Positions 1 to 5,374 of a stretch of DNA of 7,616 bases are shown piece after piece. The DNA lies in the NCBI GenBank assembly GCA_014729455.1, contig WJJW01000326.1:1-7616 (forward strand), in the 5' to 3' direction. Each line of letters opens with the position of its first letter. Position 1 is the first letter of the stretch. The notes under the pieces were generated by a model. That model saw only the letters and a list, made by a program, of their open reading frames with translations, was not told the DNA's origin and made no database searches. The position numbers and the translations under genes were made by a program. This DNA comes from Candidatus Eiseniibacteriota bacterium. Lineage in GTDB: Bacteria > Eisenbacteria > RBG-16-71-46 > CAIMUX01 > VGJL01.

Positions 1-1275
1 CCCCACGTCACCGACGAGATCAAGCGATCGATGACCGATCACGCGCAGCGGGTCGGCGCGGACATCGACATCGTCGAGATCGGCGGGACCGTCGGCGACA
101 TCGAGTCGCTTCCGTTCCTCGAGGCGATCCGCCAGCTCCGCCTCGAGCTCGGACGGGAGCGGACGCTGTTCATCCATCTGACCCTCGTCCCGTACATCAA
201 GGCGGCGCGCGAGGTGAAGACGAAGCCGACGCAGCACAGCGTCAAGGAGCTTCGCGAGATCGGGATCCAGCCCGACATCCTCCTCTGCCGGACCGAGGTC
301 GGTCTCGGGCCGGACGTCCGCGACAAGATCGCCCTGTTCTGCAGCGTGCCGGTCCGCGCGGTCATCGAAGCACCCGACGTCCGGTCGATCTACGAGTGCC
401 CGCTCCTCTTCCACCGCGGCGGCCTGGACCGCCTGATCCAGGAGCAGCTCGCTCTGGAGCCGGAGCGATCGATCGATCTGCGGAGCTGGGAGGAGCTGGT
501 CCGGAAGATCCATGAAGCCTCCTCCGTGGTGTCGATCGCGATCGTCGGGAAGTACACGCACCTCCACGACGCGTACAAGAGCATCGTCGAGGCGATCACG
601 CACGCCGGCGTCGAGAACGACGCGCGGGTGGAGATCCGCTGGATCGAGTCGGACGAGATCGAGAAGCAGGGCGCCGAAGCCCTGCTCGAGGACGTCGGGG
701 GGATCCTGGTCCCGGGCGGGTTCGGAGAACGCGGGATCGAAGGGATGATCATGGCGGTCCGGTACGCGCGGGAGAAGAAGGTGCCGTACTTCGGGATCTG
801 TCTCGGCCTCCAGTGCGCCACGATCGAGCATGCGCGTCGCGAGGCGGGGCTGGCGCGCGCGAACTCGACCGAATTCGACCATGCCACGCCGCATCCGGTC
901 ATCGATCTGCTTCCCGGCCAGACCCATGACGGGGAAAAGGGGGGGACGATGCGCCTCGGGTCCTACCCCTGCCGGATCGAGGAGGGAAGCCACGCGCACG
1001 CGGCGTACGGGGACGACGAGATCCGCGAGCGCCACCGCCATCGGTTCGAGTTGAACAACCGGTATCGTTCGGCCCTCGCCGAGTCGGGCCTTCGGATGTC
1101 CGGCATCTGCCCCGACAACGACCTGGTCGAGATCGTCGAGCTCCCGGACCATCCGTGGTTCGTCGGCGTGCAGTTCCATCCCGAGCTGCGCAGCCGACTG
1201 CGCCGGGCCCATCCGTTGTTCCGGGAGTTCATCCGGGCGGCGGTCGCCCACAACGGGAGCCGGCGTGCCGGCTAG
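1..1275 (+). CDS. pyrG: CTP synthase (5'-truncated by window edge)
   Basis: Cytosolic enzyme that converts UTP to CTP using ATP and glutamine-derived ammonia. The frame is open from base 1, so the gene begins upstream; comparison with E. coli PyrG (545 aa) from memory suggests about 107 N-terminal residues are missing, including the P-loop. Visible parts are the end of the synthetase domain, with GGTVGDIES (its Glu at 103-105 matches the nucleotide/Mg-binding Glu140 of E. coli) and KTKPTQHSVKEL, then a class I glutamine amidotransferase domain. That domain has the nucleophile Cys in GICLGLQ (codon 799-801), the GGTMRLG and ERHRHRFE blocks, and the His and Glu of QFHPE (1177-1185). All catalytic residues that can be seen are intact. 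The stop TAG at 1273 lies inside kdsA. The link to the Kdo genes makes sense because CTP is used to activate Kdo as CMP-Kdo. The pairing of pyrG and kdsA is common in Gram-negative bacteria. Confidence 0.97.
   Translation, partial: PHVTDEIKRSMTDHAQRVGADIDIVEIGGTVGDIESLPFLEAIRQLRLELGRERTLFIHLTLVPYIKAAREVKTKPTQHSVKELREIGIQPDILLCRTEVGLGPDVRDKIALFCSVPVRAVIEAPDVRSIYECPLLFHRGGLDRLIQEQLALEPERSIDLRSWEELVRKIHEASSVVSIAIVGKYTHLHDAYKSIVEAITHAGVENDARVEIRWIESDEIEKQGAEALLEDVGGILVPGGFGERGIEGMIMAVRYAREKKVPYFGICLGLQCATIEHARREAGLARANSTEFDHATPHPVIDLLPGQTHDGEKGGTMRLGSYPCRIEEGSHAHAAYGDDEIRERHRHRFELNNRYRSALAESGLRMSGICPDNDLVEIVELPDHPWFVGVQFHPELRSRLRRAHPLFREFIRAAVAHNGSRRAG
1255..1259 (+). promoter_or_regulatory. Ribosome binding site for kdsA
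   Basis: GGGAG lies 5 nt before the GTG at 1265, inside the last codons of pyrG. It supports that GTG as the kdsA start. The resulting protein begins about 20 residues before the conserved GPCVIES block. Confidence 0.6.
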
Positions 1276-2095
1276 GATCGCGCGGTTCCTCGGCCGGGAC
1301 CTCCCCCAGGATCGACTCTTCGTCGTCGCGGGTCCCTGCGTGATCGAAAGCGAGGCGCTGGCCCTCGAGACGGCCGAGCGACTGCAGGAGACGTGCGCGC
1401 GCCTCGGGATCGCGCTCGTCTACAAGAGCTCGTATAGGAAGGCGAACCGTTCGGACGTCGAGTCCTATACCGGTCCCGGGCCGGAGGAGGGGTTGCGGAT
1501 CCTCTCGCGCGTGCGCGAGGCGAGCGGTCTGCCGATCCTGACCGACGTCCACGAGACCGGCGAGGTCGCGCGCGCCGCCGCCGTCGCCGACGTGCTGCAG
1601 ATCCCCGCCTTCCTGTGCCGGCAGACCGCGCTGCTCCAGGAGGCCGCGGCACGCGCGCGCGCGGTGAACGTGAAGAAGGGGCAGTTCCTGGCCCCGGAGG
1701 ACATGGAGCGGGCTCTGGAGAAGCTCCGGGCGGTCCGTTCGGACGGGGAGTTCTGGACGACGGAGCGCGGCACGAGCTTCGGCTACCGCGATCTCGTCGT
1801 CGACATGCGCGGGATCGAGACGATGCGCCGCTTCAGCGGGACGGTGGTCTTCGACGTGACCCATTCTCTCCAGCATCCCGGCGCGGGAGGAGAGCGCCGG
1901 TTCGCCCGCCCGCTCGCCCGCGCGGCGCTCGCCGCGGGGGCCGACGGCCTGTTCCTCGAGACCCATCCCGATCCGGACCGCGCGCGCAGCGACCCGAAGA
2001 CCCAGCTCCCGCTCGCGGAGGTCCCCGATCTCCTCGAGGAGATGCGGGACTGGAAGCGGCTGGCGGCGGAGCAGGTGACGCGGGGGAGGATGTGA
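1265..2095 (+). CDS. kdsA: Kdo-8-phosphate synthase, metal-dependent class
   Basis: Cytosolic enzyme that condenses phosphoenolpyruvate with D-arabinose-5-phosphate to give Kdo-8-phosphate, the first committed step to Kdo. The product is 276 aa (E. coli 284). Family blocks in order: GPCVIES, YKSSYRKANRS, GPGPEEG, TDVHE, PAFLCRQT, NVKKGQF, RGTSFGY, FDVTHSLQ and ETHPDPDRARSD. Metal-dependent enzymes such as that of Aquifex use Cys, His, Glu and Asp ligands; here these are C25, H200, E232 and D243. The metal-independent E. coli type has Asn in place of the Cys. The SDPKTQLPL tail also resembles the metal type. The loop between H200 and E232 is about 5 residues shorter than in Aquifex, by recall alignment. 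The start is a GTG that overlaps the pyrG end by 11 nt, and the stop overlaps the kdsD start by 4 nt, so translational coupling is likely. A DAHP synthase is the related alternative, but the KANRS block and local context favour KdsA. Confidence 0.96.
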   Translation: MPARIARFLGRDLPQDRLFVVAGPCVIESEALALETAERLQETCARLGIALVYKSSYRKANRSDVESYTGPGPEEGLRILSRVREASGLPILTDVHETGEVARAAAVADVLQIPAFLCRQTALLQEAAARARAVNVKKGQFLAPEDMERALEKLRAVRSDGEFWTTERGTSFGYRDLVVDMRGIETMRRFSGTVVFDVTHSLQHPGAGGERRFARPLARAALAAGADGLFLETHPDPDRARSDPKTQLPLAEVPDLLEEMRDWKRLAAEQVTRGRM

Positions 2096-3087
2096 CCCGG
2101 CTGGCCCGGCGCGCCCGCGAGATCCTCTCCGCCCAGGTCGACGGGGTCCGCCGGCTGGACGCGATCTGCGGGCAGCCTGAGTTCGAGCAGGCCGTCGAGT
2201 GGATCGTCGGCTGCCGGGGGCGCGTGCTGATCAGCGGAGTCGGCAAGAGCGGGATCGTCGCCTCGAAGCTCGCCGCCTCCCTGCGGAGCACCGGGACGCC
2301 GGCCGTCTATCTGCATCCCGTCGAGGCGATGCACGGCGACCTCGGGCTGGTCGGACCGGAGGATCTCGGCGTCTTCCTCAGCAAGAGCGGGGAGAGCCGG
2401 GAGCTGCTGGAGCTGGTGCCGACCTGCAAGAAGCTCGGCGTGCCGATCATCGCGATCGTCACGCGAGCGGCATCGACGCTCGGAGGGCTCTCCGACCTCG
2501 TCCTCGACGTCGGCCCGATCCGCGAGGCGGGGGTGATCGAGACGGTCCCGACCACCAGCACGACCGTCTTCCAGGTGCTCGGGGACATCCTCACCCTGCT
2601 CGTTCTGGAGGAAAAGGGGATCACGCAGGAGCACTTCGCCCTGCTGCACCCGGGCGGGGTGCTCGGACAGGTCACCACGCTCCGGGTCCGCGACGTGATG
2701 CGGACCGGGGAGCGGCTCCCGCGGGTCCGGGAGGGGGCCTCCCTCCAGGAGACCCTCGTCGAGATGATCGACAAGCGCCTCGGGATGACCACGGTCGTCG
2801 ACCGGGCCGGAAAGCTGATCGGGATCGTGACCGACGGCGATCTCCGGCGCTCGCTCCACCGGTTCGGCTCGACCGACGGCCTCAAAGTCCTACAGGTCAT
2901 GTCTCGAAGTCCGAAAACCATTGAAGGGGACCAGCTTCTCGCGAGCGCGGTCCACCGGATGGAGACGAACCCTGAGGGACCGATCACATCGCTCATCGTC
3001 GTGGACCCGGACGGCAAGCCGGACGGAGTCATCCACCTGCACGACTGCCTGCGCCTCGGCATGGGTTCGACGACCCATTTGGCATAG
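2092..3087 (+). CDS. kdsD: D-arabinose-5-phosphate isomerase
   Basis: Converts D-ribulose-5-phosphate to D-arabinose-5-phosphate, the substrate of KdsA encoded just upstream. The product is 331 aa (E. coli KdsD 328). An N-terminal SIS sugar-isomerase domain (about 35-180) carries GVGKSG, HPVEAMHGDLG, SKSGESREL, TTSTT and HPGGVLG. Residues matching the proposed E. coli active-site set (K59, E111, E152, H193) are K52, E104, E145 and H186, all with a constant offset of 7; H81 matches H88. Two CBS domains follow, about 200-262 (VRDVM to TDGDLRR) and 270-327 (ending VIHLHDCLR). The start is GTG at 2092, in a GTGA overlap with the kdsA stop. A GGAGG at 2085-2089 is only 2 nt upstream, which is tight, so coupling to kdsA translation probably helps. 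The frame is open further upstream, but that part is the shadow of kdsA and holds no convincing start. Paralogues such as GutQ or KpsF look alike; the position beside kdsA favours KdsD. Confidence 0.95.
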   Translation: MTRLARRAREILSAQVDGVRRLDAICGQPEFEQAVEWIVGCRGRVLISGVGKSGIVASKLAASLRSTGTPAVYLHPVEAMHGDLGLVGPEDLGVFLSKSGESRELLELVPTCKKLGVPIIAIVTRAASTLGGLSDLVLDVGPIREAGVIETVPTTSTTVFQVLGDILTLLVLEEKGITQEHFALLHPGGVLGQVTTLRVRDVMRTGERLPRVREGASLQETLVEMIDKRLGMTTVVDRAGKLIGIVTDGDLRRSLHRFGSTDGLKVLQVMSRSPKTIEGDQLLASAVHRMETNPEGPITSLIVVDPDGKPDGVIHLHDCLRLGMGSTTHLA

Positions 3088-3102
3088 TCCATGCTTGCAC
3101 GC

Positions 3103-3131
3103 TTGATCCGGCCGGACCCGCTGCCTAGCAT
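3103..3131 (+). promoter_or_regulatory. Weak candidate sigma-70 promoter in the kdsD-lpxL gap
   Basis: TTGATC (3103-3108) and TAGCAT (3126-3131) are separated by exactly 17 nt and each match 4 of 6 consensus bases. They lie in the 61-nt spacer between kdsD and the acyltransferase gene, the largest gap in the window. A perfect 10-bp palindrome, TCCGGCCGGA (3107-3116), overlaps the -35 end. Its position suits an internal promoter for the lpxL-lptC-lptB part. Weak matches of this kind arise by chance, and the -10 box would leave only a short leader before the ribosome binding site at 3139. Confidence 0.25.
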
Positions 3132-3138
3132 GGGCCGT

Positions 3139-3143
3139 GGAGG
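3139..3143 (+). promoter_or_regulatory. Ribosome binding site that sets the acyltransferase start
   Basis: GGAGG is followed after 5 nt by ATG at 3149. An in-frame GTG at 3137 would place this site inside the coding region, so ATG 3149 is the better start. Confidence 0.65.
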
Positions 3144-3148
3144 TTCGG

Positions 3149-4555
3149 ATGACGCCTGGGAAGAGGTGCCGGCGAAGGATCCGCTTTCTTCTGCTTCGCG
3201 CCGTTCTCTGGCCGCTGGAGGCGCTGCCGCGCCCGATTGCTCTGGCGTTCGGGAGGTTCCTGGGGGAGGTGGCATGGCTCGGGTTTCCGCGGCACCGCCG
3301 CATCGCAGGAACGAACATCGAACGCGCCCGGCTCGCCGGGCGGGGGGAGGGTTCCGCTCTGGCGAGGCGGAGCTTCCGCGTTCTGGCCTGCAACGCGGTC
3401 GACTTCCTGCGGATCGATCGGCTGAGCGGACCATGCTTGCGGCGGCTGGTCCGGGGCGAGGGGGAGCGGCATCTCCTCGACGCCTACCGGGAGGGACGCG
3501 GCGTCGTCGCGGCGACGGGGCACATCGGCAGCTGGGAGCTGGCGGCCGCCTACTACGCCCGGCGGGGGCTGCCGGTCCGCGTCCTGGCGCGTCCCCTTCG
3601 CGATCCCGACTTCGATCGGTTCGTCCGGACCCGGAGGGAAGCTGCCGGGGTGGTCCCGCTCTCCCGGGACGGAGGCCTCTTCCGGGCGGCGCGCGCGTTG
3701 CGCCGGGGCGCGATCCTGGGCATTCTCTGCGACCAGCAGACCCGGGGCGCCTCGCTCCCGGTCCCGTTTTTCGGGATCCCCTCCCGCACGCCGATCGGCC
3801 CGGCCGCCCTGGCCCGGAGCGCAGGTTCCCCGATCGTCCCGCTGGCGATCGGCATGGAGCCGGACGGCCGGCACCGGATCACGATCCTACCGGCGATCCG
3901 TGTCCCCCGGACCTCGGACCGGCGCGGGGACCTTCGCGCCGCGACCGAGGCGGTCAACCGGGCTCTGGAGGAGCTGATCCGTCGCAGTCCGGAGCAGTGG
4001 GTCTGGTTTCATGAGCGGTGGAGTCGGGAAGATCGCGGTTCTCGTCCTGCTGCTCGCAGCGGTCGGTTGCGCGGATCCGGGATCGGATCCGCAACCGGAG
4101 ACGGAGGCGGAAACGGGACAGCGTTTCCGGAACCTCGAGCTGCGGGAGACGACCGAGGGGCGGCTCGAATGGATCCTTCGGGCGGACCGCGCCTGGAAGA
4201 GGGAGTCGGGAGGGCCGACGCGCCTGGAAGGGCTGCACGTCACCTTCTATCAGGGGAGCGGCGAGATCCGATCGGTCCTGACCTCGGACAGCGGCCGGGT
4301 CGCCTCCGAGCAAGGGCGGCTGGTCGCCCTGGGAAACGTCGTGGTGGTGACGCCGGAAGGCAACCGGCTCGAGACCGAAGAGCTGGCCTGGGATCGCCGG
4401 AACGCGAAGGTGACCTCCCCGGTCGCGGTGCGGCTCACCCGCGGCGAGGACGTCCTGACCGGCATCGGGTTCGAGAGCGATCCGAACCTGGAGCGATTCG
4501 AGATCTACGAGAACGTCCGGGCGACGGTCCGCGACGAGGAGGCGGTGGAGGATGA
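3149..4555 (+). CDS. lpxL: LpxL/HtrB-family lipid A acyltransferase with an unexplained C-terminal open frame
   Basis: Inner-membrane acyltransferase of the LpxL/LpxM/HtrB family, which adds a secondary acyl chain to Kdo-bearing lipid A precursor. Residues 1-291 (to about 4021) look like a full family member (E. coli LpxL 306 aa). They comprise a basic N-terminus, a hydrophobic membrane-associating stretch at about 13-45, the H-x4-E dyad in HIGSWE (H125, E130), LCDQQ, PVPFFGIP, AGSPIVPLAI and the closing PEQWVWFHERW. The family normally stops within a few to about 15 residues of that last motif. Here the frame continues 177 more codons to TGA at 4553. That tail is rich in Arg, Gly, Pro and Asp, has no recognisable domain, and overlaps lptC in another frame. 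Its early codons have a low share of G/C at the third base (8 of the first 19, against 17 of 23 for lptC). The tail is therefore probably a frame shadow, caused by a lost stop or an indel. A stop TGA at 4012 in the neighbouring frame would give the usual ATGA junction with lptC. The exact lipid substrate and position are not predictable. Confidence 0.85.
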   Translation: MTPGKRCRRRIRFLLLRAVLWPLEALPRPIALAFGRFLGEVAWLGFPRHRRIAGTNIERARLAGRGEGSALARRSFRVLACNAVDFLRIDRLSGPCLRRLVRGEGERHLLDAYREGRGVVAATGHIGSWELAAAYYARRGLPVRVLARPLRDPDFDRFVRTRREAAGVVPLSRDGGLFRAARALRRGAILGILCDQQTRGASLPVPFFGIPSRTPIGPAALARSAGSPIVPLAIGMEPDGRHRITILPAIRVPRTSDRRGDLRAATEAVNRALEELIRRSPEQWVWFHERWSREDRGSRPAARSGRLRGSGIGSATGDGGGNGTAFPEPRAAGDDRGAARMDPSGGPRLEEGVGRADAPGRAARHLLSGERRDPIGPDLGQRPGRLRARAAGRPGKRRGGDAGRQPARDRRAGLGSPEREGDLPGRGAAHPRRGRPDRHRVRERSEPGAIRDLRERPGDGPRRGGGGG

Positions 4556-4592
4556 GGTCTTCGACCCCGACGGTGCCGCACCCGGTGACTGA
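4011..4592 (+). CDS. lptC: LPS export protein LptC, predicted lipoprotein
   Basis: LptC links the inner-membrane LptBFG transporter to the periplasmic LptA bridge and carries LPS outward. The product is 193 aa (E. coli 191). It begins with a short basic n-region (K7), a hydrophobic core (I8-A17) and a lipobox-like AVGC ending at C20, then an acidic low-complexity linker (about 21-36). The LptC/OstA-like beta domain follows: DSGRVASEQGRLVALGNV, then ETEELAWD, then TGIGFESDPNLERFEIYENV. An acidic tail (EEAVEDEVFDPDG) follows. E. coli LptC is held by a transmembrane helix, so a lipoprotein anchor is a variation. No good ribosome binding site precedes ATG 4011, but the signal peptide fixes the start and coupling to lpxL translation is likely. 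The whole 5' part lies within the open frame of lpxL, and the 3' end overlaps lptB by 41 nt. Codon third-base GC shows this is the true coding frame. Confidence 0.9.
   Translation: MSGGVGKIAVLVLLLAAVGCADPGSDPQPETEAETGQRFRNLELRETTEGRLEWILRADRAWKRESGGPTRLEGLHVTFYQGSGEIRSVLTSDSGRVASEQGRLVALGNVVVVTPEGNRLETEELAWDRRNAKVTSPVAVRLTRGEDVLTGIGFESDPNLERFEIYENVRATVRDEEAVEDEVFDPDGAAPGD
4071..4092 (+). repeat. Perfect inverted repeat in early lptC
   Basis: GCGGATCC (4071-4078) and GGATCCGC (4085-4092) are exact reverse complements around a 6-nt loop. They could form an 8-bp GC-rich hairpin in mRNA right after the lipobox Cys codon of lptC. No run of T follows, so it is not an intrinsic terminator. The same bases encode the near-repeat DPGSDP, so the symmetry may only reflect the repeated codons. 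Confidence 0.5.
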
Positions 4593-5349
4593 GGCTCCGC
4601 CTCCGGGAGAGCCGCGTCGCACCGCGCCGGGATCGCTCCGGGCCGAGGGGCTGATCCGCTCCTACGGCAAGCTGGAGGTCGTGCGCGGGGTCACCCTCGA
4701 GGTCGCCCCGGGAGAGGTGGTCGGGCTGCTCGGCCCCAACGGCGCCGGCAAGACGACCACCTTCTACATGATCGTCGGGCTCCTTCCTCCGCACGGAGGT
4801 CGAATCTTCCTGGGTGAAGACGAGATCTCCGACCTGCCGATGTATGAGAGAGCGCGGCGGGGGATCGGCTACCTGTCCCAGGAGCCGAGCGTCTTCCGCC
4901 GCCTGAGCGTCTGGGACAACGTGATGGCGATCCTGGAGACCCTGCCGATTCCGCCGGAAGAGCGGGAGTCGCGCTGCGAGGAGCTCCTGCGCGAGCTGGA
5001 CATCCTCCACCTTCGGGATCGCAAGGGGATCCAGCTCTCGGGAGGGGAGCGGCGGCGCTGCGAGATCACCCGCGCGCTCGTCACCAGACCGTCGTTCTTG
5101 CTCCTCGACGAACCGTTCGTCGGAATCGATCCGATCGCGGTCCAGGAGCTGCAAGGGATCATCGGACGTTTGCGCGACCGGGGCCTGGGGATCCTGATCA
5201 CCGATCACACGGTCCGCGAGACGCTCAACTCGACCGATCGGGCCTACTTGATGTACGAGGGGAAGATCCTGCTGTCCGGGACCGCGAAGGAGCTCGCGGA
5301 GGACCCGGAAGCGCGTCGGATCTACCTCGGGGAGAACTTCCGGCTCTAG
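4552..5349 (+). CDS. lptB: LPS export ABC transporter ATP-binding protein LptB
   Basis: Cytoplasmic ATPase that powers LPS extraction from the inner membrane with LptF and LptG, neither of which is in this window. The product is 265 aa (E. coli 241). All ABC motifs are present: Walker A GPNGAGKTT (K67), Q-loop Q110 in LSQEPSVFRRLSV, signature LSGGE (162-166), Walker B LLLDEP (D186, E187) and switch His H219 in ITDH. The LptB-specific features GIGYLSQE, TDHTVRETL and the C-terminal YLGENFRL are nearly identical to E. coli. ATG 4552 has GGAGG directly against it, overlaps lptC by 41 nt, and forms an ATGA with the stop of the acyltransferase frame. It gives a Pro-rich extension of about 27 residues before the usual start region. 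GTG at 4573 or 4585 are alternative starts but lack a good ribosome binding site. The gene is intact, and the LptB assignment is very secure. Confidence 0.96.
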   Translation: MRSSTPTVPHPVTEAPPPGEPRRTAPGSLRAEGLIRSYGKLEVVRGVTLEVAPGEVVGLLGPNGAGKTTTFYMIVGLLPPHGGRIFLGEDEISDLPMYERARRGIGYLSQEPSVFRRLSVWDNVMAILETLPIPPEERESRCEELLRELDILHLRDRKGIQLSGGERRRCEITRALVTRPSFLLLDEPFVGIDPIAVQELQGIIGRLRDRGLGILITDHTVRETLNSTDRAYLMYEGKILLSGTAKELAEDPEARRIYLGENFRL

Positions 5350-5374
5350 GGACGCCGAAGCAGGGGGAACGCGC

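Noticed and set aside
1615..2091. Upstream open extension of the kdsD frame, which would give a 490-residue protein
   Set aside because: The added residues are a low-complexity shadow of kdsA. GTG 2092 gives the normal family length and a 4-nt junction.
1783..2859. 358-codon minus-strand frame opposite kdsA and kdsD
   Set aside because: It lies opposite two intact conserved enzymes and shows no family motif or ribosome binding site; it is a frame shadow.
3080..3100. Sigma-54-like promoter (TGGCAT followed by TTGCAC) before the acyltransferase gene
   Set aside because: The GG and GC elements are 14 nt apart instead of the required 10, so it does not fit a -24/-12 promoter.
3091..4014. 307-codon forward frame inside the acyltransferase gene
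   Set aside because: It is rich in Gly, Pro, Arg and Ala without motifs, while the overlapping frame holds the complete acyltransferase. Its stop TGA at 4012 is still of interest as a possible true end of lpxL after an indel.
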